64,000 nucleotides of DNA from UBA1724 sp051884615 (GTDB lineage Bacteria > Verrucomicrobiota > Lentisphaeria > Oligosphaerales > Oligosphaeraceae). Positions 41,996 to 50,675 of this stretch are shown here, one piece after another (within the stretch, counting starts at the first letter, position 1; each line of letters opens with the position of its first letter). A model generated the notes under the pieces. The model was not told where the DNA came from, did no database searches, and saw only the letters and a program-made list of their open reading frames with translations. The stretch spans positions 1-64,000 of the forward strand of contig JBJEVT010000031.1 in NCBI GenBank assembly GCA_051884615.1. The letters are read 5' to 3'. Both the position numbers and the translations under genes were made by a program.

Positions 41996-42099
41996 GGAGG
42001 AAGGCGTGGGGGGGGTGGAGAGTATGGGGGGTGGATGGCGGGAGGGGCGTCTGCATAACGTCCCATCCCGCGGGGTATTGTTTCAAGGGGGGAAGAGAG

Positions 42100-42828
42100 T
42101 CATGCCCTGGCGGCGGCAAGGATGGCGGTCTGGGCGGCGCCGGCCTCCAGGAGGGCACGGCAGGCCGCCTCCAGGGTGGCTCCCGTGGTCAGCACGTCGT
42201 CCACCACCAGAATGAACTTCCCCTGGATTTCCCCGGGGTGGGGCACCTGGAAGGCATGGCGCAGATTCCGGCGCCGCCCCGTGCCCTTCAGACGAGCCTG
42301 ATGGGCGGTGGAGCGGGGACGCGCCAGGACCTCCCCCCAGGGCGCCCCCAGCTCCCGCGCCACCTGGGCGGCCAACAGGGCGGCCTGGTTGAAGCCGCGC
42401 TGCCGCAGACGGCGCCAGTGAAGGGGGATGGGCACCACCAGGTCGGGCAGAAGGGGAGCCTCCCCGTGATGACGACGCCAGGCCGCCGCCATTCCACGGG
42501 AGAGAAGGGGGACGAAGGCGGTCTCGCCGCCGTATTTCAGGGCCCGGATCCAGGTGCCGGCGGGTCCTGGGTATGGAAATGCACAAGTTCCTGCAATCCA
42601 AGGCCTTATGGAGGAAGCACATTCCTGGCACAGCTCCAGGGCGGTATCCAGGGGGGCGCCGCAGAGGGGGCATGCCTCGCGGGGGAGGGGCAGGAGGCTT
42701 TGGGCGCAGCGCGGGCAGAGGGGGGCGGCGGGGTCCGGGGAGGCCGCCCGTTCCTCCTTGCAGGCGGGGCAGAGAGGGGGGGCGAGGAAGGCGTCCAGGG
42801 TTCGGGCGATGCTCCTCAGGATTCCCAT
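42100..42828 (-). CDS. comF: ComF family phosphoribosyltransferase-like protein
   Basis: A 242-residue protein. The N-terminus carries zinc-ribbon cysteines (CPACK, CPRC, CPLCGAP, CQEC). The C-terminal PRTase fold shows LVVPIPLHWRRLRQRGFNQA and the PRPP loop FILVVDDVLTTGATL (~203-217). ComF supports natural transformation in several species. It starts inside the end of era (13-bp overlap), so the two are co-translated. Confidence 0.88.
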   Translation of the reverse strand: MGILRSIARTLDAFLAPPLCPACKEERAASPDPAAPLCPRCAQSLLPLPREACPLCGAPLDTALELCQECASSIRPWIAGTCAFPYPGPAGTWIRALKYGGETAFVPLLSRGMAAAWRRHHGEAPLLPDLVVPIPLHWRRLRQRGFNQAALLAAQVARELGAPWGEVLARPRSTAHQARLKGTGRRRNLRHAFQVPHPGEIQGKFILVVDDVLTTGATLEAACRALLEAGAAQTAILAAARA

Positions 42829-43733
42829 AAGCGGATGTTCTTGAGGAACTGCTTGTGCTTTCGCCAGTTGGGGACCACGCGGATTTGCAGGGCGAGCTCC
42901 ACCCTGCCTCCCTGGCACAGCTCCGAGATCTTCTTCACCGCATGATGACGGATGGCTTTGATCATCTTGCCCCCCTGGCCGATGACAATCCCCTTGTGGG
43001 CCTCCCGCTCCAAAATCAGGGTGGCTTCCAGGGAGGGACCCTTCTCGGTGTTGGTCCAGGAATCCAGGGTGACGGCGATGGCGTGGGGAATCTCCTCCCG
43101 GAGGAGTTCCAGGACGGCCTCCCGGATCAGCTCGGCGGCGATGTCCCGCTCGTAGGCGGTGGTGACCTCGTCCCGGTCATAGAGGAGGAGGTCGGTGGGG
43201 AGCAGTTCCTTCAGGCGCCGGATGAGGGTGTGGGCGGAATCGGGGGAGATGGCGGACATCTCCAGGGTCTCCACCTGGGGCAGCTTCTCCTCGTAGAAGG
43301 CGCGGGTGCGCTGCCGTTGCTCCGGGGTGGTCAGGTCGCTCTTGTTGAGAACCAGGAGCACCTTCTTGGCGCATTGGGCCGCCATGGTGGCGGCCATGGC
43401 GTCCTCCTCCCCGGGGGTGCGGGTGGGATCGGCCAGGCAGACCACCAGATCCGCGTCCTCCAGGACTTTGGAGACGGAGAGGGACATGGCCTCGTCAATG
43501 GCCAGACGGGAGGGATGGACGCCGGGGGCGTCCAGGAAGATGATCTGGGAATCCTCGTCGTTGTAGATGCCCAGGAAGGACTTTCGGGTGGTCTGGGGCT
43601 TGGAGGAGACGGCGGCGAGATGGCATCCCAGGACCGTGTTGAGGAAGGTGGATTTGCCGGTGTTGGGTCTGCCCAGCAGGGCCACATAGCCGGTGCGTCC
43701 CTTGGGGGGCGTGGTGGGAGAAAGGGATTCCAT
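42816..43733 (-). CDS. era: GTPase Era
   Basis: A 305-residue GTPase for 16S rRNA maturation and 30S assembly. P-loop GRPNTGKST (21-29), SSKPQTTR switch I, DAPGVH G3, NKSD G4 and a C-terminal KH domain with VIGQGGKMIKAIR are present. The start at 43733 follows from alignment of the P-loop with family members; longer frames upstream lack support. It lies in the LysM - small protein - era - comF set. Confidence 0.95.
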   Translation of the reverse strand: MESLSPTTPPKGRTGYVALLGRPNTGKSTFLNTVLGCHLAAVSSKPQTTRKSFLGIYNDEDSQIIFLDAPGVHPSRLAIDEAMSLSVSKVLEDADLVVCLADPTRTPGEEDAMAATMAAQCAKKVLLVLNKSDLTTPEQRQRTRAFYEEKLPQVETLEMSAISPDSAHTLIRRLKELLPTDLLLYDRDEVTTAYERDIAAELIREAVLELLREEIPHAIAVTLDSWTNTEKGPSLEATLILEREAHKGIVIGQGGKMIKAIRHHAVKKISELCQGGRVELALQIRVVPNWRKHKQFLKNIRLWES

Positions 43734-43746
43734 GGGGCGGGCGGGG

Positions 43747-43995
43747 TCAGGGAAGGAATTGGGGGTCCAGGGCGCAAAGGCAGGCGCCCACGGGCAGGGA
43801 GACCGCTCCCTCCCGTCCGGGAATCTTCCGGAGACACTCCTCCAGGAAGCTCTGGGAGGGTCCCCGGAGAAGCAGGACGGCGGCGAAGGGGGCGCCGGCA
43901 TCCTCCACGCAGTGCAATTCGCTGACGCCGGGAATGGCCAGAAGTTCCTGGGGGGAACTCACGGGGCGGGGAAGCAGGACGATGCGGGTGACCAT
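43747..43995 (-). CDS. Small protein of unknown function
   Basis: An 82-residue alpha/beta-type product with alternating hydrophobic strands (VTRIVLLPRP, AAVLLLRG) and acidic helices, possibly a ferredoxin-like fold. It fits tightly between the LysM gene (18 bp) and era (13 bp), on the same strand. No family is recognised. Confidence 0.5.
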   Translation of the reverse strand: MVTRIVLLPRPVSSPQELLAIPGVSELHCVEDAGAPFAAVLLLRGPSQSFLEECLRKIPGREGAVSLPVGACLCALDPQFLP

Positions 43996-44013
43996 GGAGA
44001 GCCTTCCTTCCGT

Positions 44014-44589
44014 CTATTTCACCGGCACCCGGAGCACCTGGCCCACCCGGAGCTCGTCGGCGTTCTTGAGGTTGGGATTCAGGGCCATGAGCTCCGCCAC
44101 CGTGCATTTCGCCGCCTTGGCGATGGAGGAGAGGGTGTCGCCCGCCATGATGGTCAGTTCCTTGGTGGGGACATTGGGGGCGGGAGCCGGCGCGGGGGCG
44201 GCGTTGCGCACCATGGCGGAGAGGTCCTTGGTGAGGCTCTGCCACTCTTCCCGCCGTGCCTTCTGGTCGGCCTCCATGGCCTTCTGGAGCTCGGCCATCC
44301 GGGTCTCCAGGGCCTGGTTCTGCTGTGCCAGTTCCGTGCAGAGGGAGCGGAGGCGGCTGATTTCCGAGGTGAACTGGGAGAGTCCCTCCTCCAGGGCGTC
44401 CAGCCGCAGGGAGAGCTGCTTGTCCCGGGCGTTGGCCAGATTCAGGTCCTCCCGCATGCCGGCCATGATCTGCATGGCCTGCTGGGCGCTGATGGCGCCA
44501 GAGGGGGATTGCTGGGCTTGGAGGGAGAGGCTGGCGAGGGCGAGGAGGGCGGCGAGGGCGGGAAGCAGGAAGGAACGCTGGAGGGGCAT
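44014..44589 (-). CDS. LysM-domain envelope protein with coiled coil
   Basis: A 191-residue protein with a signal peptide (FLLPALAALLALASLSLQAQ), a coiled-coil middle (about 45-125), an Ala/Pro linker and a C-terminal LysM domain (~142-190, KELTIMAGDTLSSIAKAA... LRVGQVLRVP). LysM binds peptidoglycan, so the protein probably attaches to the cell wall in the periplasm. First gene of the set leading to era. Confidence 0.8.
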   Translation of the reverse strand: MPLQRSFLLPALAALLALASLSLQAQQSPSGAISAQQAMQIMAGMREDLNLANARDKQLSLRLDALEEGLSQFTSEISRLRSLCTELAQQNQALETRMAELQKAMEADQKARREEWQSLTKDLSAMVRNAAPAPAPAPNVPTKELTIMAGDTLSSIAKAAKCTVAELMALNPNLKNADELRVGQVLRVPVK

Positions 44590-44914
44590 GTTCGGGTTCT
44601 CCTTCGGGGAATGGGGGATATATGGTTCTGGCGGCGGTCCGGCGCGGGGGATGCCCTGGGCGCCGGCGTTCCTGCACGGGAGGAGGGCGGCGGTCCGGCG
44701 TAGGCGCGGGGGGAGCGGGAGTCCTGGCTTGCGTCTTCCGGGGCGTCCCGCCCTCTTCCCCCCTTGCGGGCAACATTTAAATTATGACCGAATTCCTTCC
44801 CGTCCGGCGGGGGGGAGGCAGGCACGGGGTTACTATATCCCCGCCTGGGTCGCCCGACCTTCGCCCCCCCGCCCCTCTTTCCCCTCGTTTCTCCCCTTTC
44901 TCCCCCCGCCCGCC
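44590..44914. other. Divergent intergenic region between the LysM gene and rsmB
   Basis: A long GC-rich spacer holding promoters for both directions. The only A+T-rich element is ACATTTAAATTATGA at about 44770, with a second TACTATAT near 44831. No gene or strong repeat is seen. Confidence 0.4.
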
Positions 44915-46153
44915 ATGCCCGCCGCAGACTCCTCCCCCTCCCCCGCCCAACTCTCCCTGCGGGATTTCCTGAAGCTGGTGGCGCGCCCCCCGAAACTGGG
45001 GGAGGGGCTCCCCGAGGACGCCACGCCCCTGCTGCGGAATCTGTGGTATTCCTGGAACCGCCGGCATTTGTCCTTCCAGTGGATTCTCCAGCGGAGATGC
45101 CGGAAGCTGCGCCCCCGGATGCAGGCCCTGCTGGAATGGGCGCTGACGGAATGTTATCTGCTGACGGGGCTTCCCCCCCATGACTGCGTGAATCTGGCGG
45201 TGCAGCACGCCCGGGAGCAGTGGGGCGCCCAGGAGGCAGGCTTCGCCAACGGAGTGCTGCGGGGCATCCTGCGGGAGGCGCCTCCCGCCCCGGGCGCCCT
45301 GGAGAAGCTCTGGGAGAAGGCGCCGGAATCCGTGCGCTGGGGCCTGCCCGAGGAGCTGTGGCGCCGCTGGCGCAAGCTCTGGGGCGGGAAGGCGGCGGGG
45401 GAATTGGCGGCGTTGCTGCAAAAGCCCGCCGTGGTCACCGCCCGCCGCCGGGGGAGCCTGGCCTCTCTGCCCTCGCCCCTCGCCTTCGCGGACGCCCAGG
45501 CGCTCTTCCAGGAGGCGGCGGGAGAAACCTCCACCCGGGAATTCTATCTCCAGGATCCCTCCACCATGCTGGCGCCCGCCCTGCTGGACCCCCGACCCGG
45601 AGAAAGCCTGGCGGATCTCTGCGCCGCTCCCGGGGGAAAATCCGTGGCCCTTGCCGAGCGGATGCAGGGCAGGGGACGCCTCCTCTGCGCCGATTCCGCA
45701 CCCCCCAGAATGTCCCGACTCCAGGAAAATCTGAAGGAGTTCCCCTGGGTCGCCCTGGAAGTCCAGGACGCCACCCAGCCGAAACTGCCCCCGGACTCCC
45801 TGGACGGACTCCTTCTGGATGTGCCTTGCTCCAATACCGGCGTCCTGCGACGGCGCCCCGATGTGCGGCAGAACTTCTCCCTTGCCCACCTCCGGGAGTT
45901 GACCGCCCTCCAGGAGCAAATCCTCAATGCCTGCGCCCCCCTGGTGCGTCCCGGGGGAAGACTGGTCTACAGCACCTGCTCCATCGAACCGGAGGAAAAC
46001 CACGGACAGGTGGCGCGCTTCCTGGAAAACCACCCGGAATATGCCCTGGAGCAGGAAACGCAGCTCCTCCCCCGGGAAACCCACGACGGCGCCTATGCCG
46101 CACGCCTCCGCAAAGGGGGAGGCGGAGCCGCCGCCCCCGGGGAGGGGGTCTAG
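44915..46153 (+). CDS. rsmB: 16S rRNA (cytosine-5) methyltransferase, RsmB-like
   Basis: A 412-residue protein. The N-terminal NusB-like helical domain (to ~140) precedes a SAM-dependent methyltransferase domain: LCAAPGGKSVALAERM (~232), the VPCSNTGVLRRRPDV motif IV with one catalytic Cys and YSTCSIEPEENHGQV motif VI with the other. RsmB methylates C967 of 16S rRNA. The ATG at 44915 gives the right N-terminus; the longer upstream frame is antisense to the LysM gene. Confidence 0.9.
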   Translation: MPAADSSPSPAQLSLRDFLKLVARPPKLGEGLPEDATPLLRNLWYSWNRRHLSFQWILQRRCRKLRPRMQALLEWALTECYLLTGLPPHDCVNLAVQHAREQWGAQEAGFANGVLRGILREAPPAPGALEKLWEKAPESVRWGLPEELWRRWRKLWGGKAAGELAALLQKPAVVTARRRGSLASLPSPLAFADAQALFQEAAGETSTREFYLQDPSTMLAPALLDPRPGESLADLCAAPGGKSVALAERMQGRGRLLCADSAPPRMSRLQENLKEFPWVALEVQDATQPKLPPDSLDGLLLDVPCSNTGVLRRRPDVRQNFSLAHLRELTALQEQILNACAPLVRPGGRLVYSTCSIEPEENHGQVARFLENHPEYALEQETQLLPRETHDGAYAARLRKGGGGAAAPGEGV

Positions 46154-46353
46154 ATGTTCCAGGGGTTCCGGAGGGCGCGAATCTGCCTTTAAAAAAACGG
46201 GGGAGGGGCGGCGTTTGTCCCGGTTTCCGTGTGGGGCCCGGTCCCGCGAAGCGGTGGGAAAGGGGTTATTTTAGGGTCATTGCGGAACCCGTGGCGGGGA
46301 GGCGTCCCCGGGGGTTCTTTTTCTGTGTTTTTTTGTTCCCTGGTTGTGGTCTC

Positions 46354-47706
46354 ATGTCTTCCGCCGTCTCCCTGCAAGACACCATTTGCGCCCCGGCCAC
46401 CGCTCCTGGCGGCGCGGTGACGATTCTCCGCTTGTCCGGGCCCCGGAGCCTGGCGGTGGCGCGGCGTCTGTGGGAGGGGGAGCGGGCGCTGGACGCCCCG
46501 GAAAACGCCCGGCGCCTCTTGCTGGGGCGCATGGGGGATGGCCGGACGGACGCCTGCCTGGACGCCGCCTGCCTGGCGGTCTACATGCCTGGTCCCCGCA
46601 GCTACACGGGGGAGGATGTGGTGGAGTTTCACCTTCACGGGGGCGCGGTGGCCGCTCGTCTGGCTTGCCATGCCATCCTCTCCTGCGGGGTGCGGGCGGC
46701 GGAGCCGGGGGAATTCACCCGTCGCGCCTTTCTCAACGGGAAGATGGATTTGACCCAGGCGGAGGCGGTGGCGGATCTGGTCTCCGCGGAATCGGAGCAG
46801 GCGCTTCATCTGGCCAACCGCCAGCTTGAAGGCGACCTGCGGCGTGCCATCCAAAGCCGCCACGAGCAGCTGACCCTCCTGCTCTCCGAGGTGGAATCCC
46901 GCCTGGATTTCCCGGAGGAGGAGTTGGACTGGATGGCGCCGGAGACGGTCGCCGCCGCCCTGGAGGACTGCCGGAAGGAGCTCCAACGGCTGGCAGAAAG
47001 CCGTCGGGAGGGGGAATTGCTGCGCCATGGCGCCAGACTGGTCATCGCCGGAGCCCCCAATGTGGGAAAATCCAGCCTTCTGAACCGGTTGCTGGGACGC
47101 AGCCGCGCCATCGTCTCCCCCATTCCCGGCACCACGCGGGACACGGTGGAGGCGGATTTCGTCCTCCAGGGCATTCCCGTCCATGTGGTGGACACCGCCG
47201 GCGCCCGGCAGACCGAGGACCCCGTGGAGCAGGATGGCATCGCCCGGGCGCGGGAGGCCGCCGCCGAGGCGGACGCCGTCCTCTGGCTGGTGGACGCCAC
47301 CCGCCCCCGGGAGACCGCCTGGCCCCAATGGCCCCACCGGGGGTTTCTTCTGACGGCCGCCAACAAATGCGACCTGGCCGAAGCGGAGCCGGGGCTCCTC
47401 CCCCTCTCCGCCACCACCGGCCAGGGACTGGAGTTGCTCCGGGAGGAACTGGCCCGTCGCCTGCGGGACACCAGGGGAGGGGACGCCGGCTGGGCCCCGG
47501 TGGCGGTCAGCGCCCGGCACGGGCGCCTGCTGGATGTCGCCATCGCCGCCCTGGAGAAGACCCGCGCCCTGGTGGAATCCCGGGAATGGGCGCTGGCGGC
47601 CATCCCCGTGCGCCAGGCCATCGCCGCCCTGGGCGGCATCACCGGACAGACCGTGGAGCCGGATGTCCTGGACACCATCTTCCATCGTTTTTGCATCGGC
47701 AAATGA
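46354..47706 (+). CDS. mnmE: tRNA uridine-5-carboxymethylaminomethyl modification GTPase
   Basis: A 450-residue GTPase working with MnmG at wobble U34. The N-terminal folate-binding domain opens DTICAPATAPGGAVTILRLSG; AEPGEFTRRAFLNGKMDLTQAEAV is diagnostic. P-loop GAPNVGKSS, DTAGARQTEDPVEQDGI, NKCD and the C-terminal FCIGK cysteine motif are complete. It overlaps ligA by ATGA. Confidence 0.96.
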   Translation: MSSAVSLQDTICAPATAPGGAVTILRLSGPRSLAVARRLWEGERALDAPENARRLLLGRMGDGRTDACLDAACLAVYMPGPRSYTGEDVVEFHLHGGAVAARLACHAILSCGVRAAEPGEFTRRAFLNGKMDLTQAEAVADLVSAESEQALHLANRQLEGDLRRAIQSRHEQLTLLLSEVESRLDFPEEELDWMAPETVAAALEDCRKELQRLAESRREGELLRHGARLVIAGAPNVGKSSLLNRLLGRSRAIVSPIPGTTRDTVEADFVLQGIPVHVVDTAGARQTEDPVEQDGIARAREAAAEADAVLWLVDATRPRETAWPQWPHRGFLLTAANKCDLAEAEPGLLPLSATTGQGLELLREELARRLRDTRGGDAGWAPVAVSARHGRLLDVAIAALEKTRALVESREWALAAIPVRQAIAALGGITGQTVEPDVLDTIFHRFCIGK

Positions 47707-50675
47707 CACAGTATCGACAAGGCGATCTTTTCTTCCTCTCCGAGGAACCCCAGAGCGCGCCCCCCGCGGAGCCCTCCCTCCGGGAGCAGGCGGAGGCTCT
47801 CCGCGCCCAAATCCGGCACCACGACCGGCTCTACTACCTGGAGGCGGCTCCGGAAATCTCCGACCAGGAATACGACCGCCTCTACCAGCAACTGCGGGAG
47901 CTGGAACGCCAGCACCCGGAGCTGGTCACCCCCGACTCCCCCACCCAGCGCATGCACGGCGGCACCTTGGAGGGCTTCCAGACGGTGGAGCACACGCTCC
48001 CCATGCTCTCCCTGGAAAACACCTACAACGCCGCCGACCTGGAGCGCTTCCATGAAAGCGTCCTCAAGGGACTCCATGGGGAAAGCCCCCTCTATGTGGT
48101 GGAGCCGAAAATCGACGGCATCTCCATCGCCGTCCGCTATGTGAACGGCGTCTTCGCCCAGGCCGTCACCCGGGGCAATGGACGCCAGGGGGACGATGTC
48201 ACGGAAAACGTACGCACCATTCCCTCCGTGCCTCTCCGTCTCGCCACCCCGAATCCCCCGCCCTTCTTCGAGGCACGGGGCGAATGTTACCTGCCCCGGG
48301 AGGGCTTCGCCCGGCTGAACCAGCGCCGCCAGGAGGAGGGGCTGGAGCCCTTCGCCAACGCCCGGAACGCCACCGCCGGCTCCGTGAAGCTCCTGAACTC
48401 CCGGGAGGTGGCCACCCGCCCCCTGGACATCCTCTTCTACACCCAGGGACGGCTGGAGGGGGTGGACATCCAATCCCAGCAACAGCTCCTGGAGACCTTC
48501 CGCGCCTTCGGCCTCAAGACCCAGAAATGGTGCCGCACCGCCCGGAATTTCCAGGAAATCCGGGAGGCCATCCAGGAGCTGGACCAGCTCCGGGGCGGCA
48601 TGCCCTACGACACCGACGGGGCGGTCATCAAGGTGGATTCCTTCCGGCAGCGGGAGATTCTGGGCATGAGCGCCAAGGCTCCCTGCTGGGCCAAAGCCTA
48701 CAAATACGAGCCGGAGCGGGCCGCCACCCGGCTGAAAGCCATCACCATCCAGGTGGGGCGCACGGGAGTCCTTTCCCCGGTGGCGGAGCTGGAGCCCGTG
48801 CCTCTCTCCGGCTCCACCATCTCCCGCGCCACCCTCCACAACGAGGATGAAATCGCCCGGAAGGACATCCGGGTGGGGGACATGGTGCTGGTGGAGAAGG
48901 CGGGAGAGGTCATTCCCGCCGTGGTGCGGGTGCTGCCGGAGCATCGCCCCCCCGGGGCGAAGCCCTTTGACCTGCCCGGAAGCCTGGGGGGGCGCTGTCC
49001 CTCCTGCGGGGGTCCCATCCATCGCGACCCCCAGTTCGCCGCCTGGCGTTGCGAGAATCTCCAGTGCCCCGCCCAGAATGTGCGCCGGGTGGAATACTTC
49101 GCCCACCGGAACGCCCTGGACATCGAGTCCCTGGGGGATGTGGTGGCGGAAAGCCTCTGCGACGCCGGACTGGTCCGGGAACCCCTGGACCTCTTCTCCC
49201 TCACCCAGGAACAGCTGGCCTCCCTGAATCTGGGAACCCCCGACGAACCCCGCCTCTTCGGCGCCAAGAACGCCGCCAAGGTCCTGGCCGCCCTGGAAAA
49301 GGCCCGCCGGAAGGATCTGGGACACTGGCTCCAGGCCATGGGCATCCCCGAGGTGGGCAGCGCCACCGCCTACCAGCTGGGACGCATCCACAAGGATTTG
49401 ACCCAGGTGGCCGACTCCCCCTATCTCCATGCCCTCCTGGAACTCCTTGCCCTCCAGGACGACCGCCATGCCCCGGAGGAGGAACGAACCCGCCGGCGGG
49501 ACGCCCTCCTGCCGGCTCTCCAGCGGGCGGGCCTGGTGAAATTCTCCGACAGCAAAGACGCCTACGTCACCACCTGCGTGGGGCCCAAGACCGCCCAGGC
49601 CATCCTGGACTTCTTCCGGGAATCCGCGGGACGGCGGTGGCTGGAGCGGCTCCAGGAGCTCCACATCCAGCCGGAAGGGGGGAACGAGGGCGCCGAAGAC
49701 ACCGCGGAGAAACCCCTCCGGGGCCTGACCTTCGTTCTCACCGGCACGCTCGCCTCCATGGGACGCACCCAGGCCGCCGCCAGGATTCGTGCCCTGGGCG
49801 GCGCCGTCAGCGACTCGGTGAGCGGCAAGACATCCTTCCTGGTGGCGGGAGAGAACACCGGCGCCACCAAAACCGCCCGCGCCCAGGCGCTGGGCGTGAA
49901 GGTCCTGGACGAGGCGGCTTTTCTTGCCATGCTGAACTCGCCGGGAATCTATGTCCGGGCGCCTGTCCCGGGGGAGCCTCTGCCCTCCGGGGACACAGGG
50001 CGTCAGTCCCTGACATCTCCATCCATGAATATCATCATCACCCCCTCCTACGAAGAACTGCTGCATACCCTCGGACTGGACACCCCTGAAGCGCTCCTGG
50101 ACTACACGGGAGGGAAATGCGTCAGCAGCCATACCCGCGGCGCCACCTACCGCATCTCCCTGGGGGATGGTCGTGTCCTGTTCTTGAAGAAGGACTTCTA
50201 CACGAAGCCGGCCATCATCATCCGTCGTCTGGTGCGTTTCACCCTTCCGGAGACCAACACGGAGCGGGAAGTGCGTCTTCTGGAGAATGTGCGGAGGCTG
50301 GGCTTCCGGGTGCCGGTGATTCTGGCCTATTTGAAGCACACGCCCTGGCTCCTGCCCCGCCGGGGCGCCATGCTCCAGCTGGCGGTGGAGGGCACTCCCG
50401 TGGACGCCCTGGTCCAGGATCCTTCCGTGCCCCGGGAGACCAAGGAGGAGGCCCTGCGGAAGGCCCGGGAGACCCTCACCCGACTCCAGGAGGCGCGAAT
50501 CGACTGGAAACGGGACTGCAAACCGGAGCATTTCTTCTATTGCCCGGACGGGGAGATCGCCCTCATCGACGGGGAACGCCTCTATCCCTCCTCCACCCCC
50601 CTTGCCCCGGAATACCGGGAGAGCCAGCATCAGCGCTTCGATTCCCTGCTGCCCGCGGAATACCGCCGGGCGTAG
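47703..50675 (+). CDS. ligA: NAD-dependent DNA ligase LigA fused to a WaaP/InaA-like kinase domain
   Basis: The open frame is 990 codons. Residues 1-~755 are a full LigA: adenylation Lys136 in EPKIDGIS, NGRQGDDVTENVRTI, zinc CPSCGG/CENLQCP, a helix-hairpin-helix region and a BRCT domain (LTFVLTGTLASMGRTQA). No stop separates this from residues ~775-990. These have the pattern of lipopolysaccharide-kinase-like proteins: GATYRISLGDGRVLFLKKDFY, TEREVRLLENVRRLGF and RDCKPEHFFYCPDGEIALIDGER (catalytic loop and metal Asp). An in-frame ATG at 50025 could start the kinase separately. Either a true fusion or an indel joining two genes. Confidence 0.85.
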   Translation: MTQYRQGDLFFLSEEPQSAPPAEPSLREQAEALRAQIRHHDRLYYLEAAPEISDQEYDRLYQQLRELERQHPELVTPDSPTQRMHGGTLEGFQTVEHTLPMLSLENTYNAADLERFHESVLKGLHGESPLYVVEPKIDGISIAVRYVNGVFAQAVTRGNGRQGDDVTENVRTIPSVPLRLATPNPPPFFEARGECYLPREGFARLNQRRQEEGLEPFANARNATAGSVKLLNSREVATRPLDILFYTQGRLEGVDIQSQQQLLETFRAFGLKTQKWCRTARNFQEIREAIQELDQLRGGMPYDTDGAVIKVDSFRQREILGMSAKAPCWAKAYKYEPERAATRLKAITIQVGRTGVLSPVAELEPVPLSGSTISRATLHNEDEIARKDIRVGDMVLVEKAGEVIPAVVRVLPEHRPPGAKPFDLPGSLGGRCPSCGGPIHRDPQFAAWRCENLQCPAQNVRRVEYFAHRNALDIESLGDVVAESLCDAGLVREPLDLFSLTQEQLASLNLGTPDEPRLFGAKNAAKVLAALEKARRKDLGHWLQAMGIPEVGSATAYQLGRIHKDLTQVADSPYLHALLELLALQDDRHAPEEERTRRRDALLPALQRAGLVKFSDSKDAYVTTCVGPKTAQAILDFFRESAGRRWLERLQELHIQPEGGNEGAEDTAEKPLRGLTFVLTGTLASMGRTQAAARIRALGGAVSDSVSGKTSFLVAGENTGATKTARAQALGVKVLDEAAFLAMLNSPGIYVRAPVPGEPLPSGDTGRQSLTSPSMNIIITPSYEELLHTLGLDTPEALLDYTGGKCVSSHTRGATYRISLGDGRVLFLKKDFYTKPAIIIRRLVRFTLPETNTEREVRLLENVRRLGFRVPVILAYLKHTPWLLPRRGAMLQLAVEGTPVDALVQDPSVPRETKEEALRKARETLTRLQEARIDWKRDCKPEHFFYCPDGEIALIDGERLYPSSTPLAPEYRESQHQRFDSLLPAEYRRA

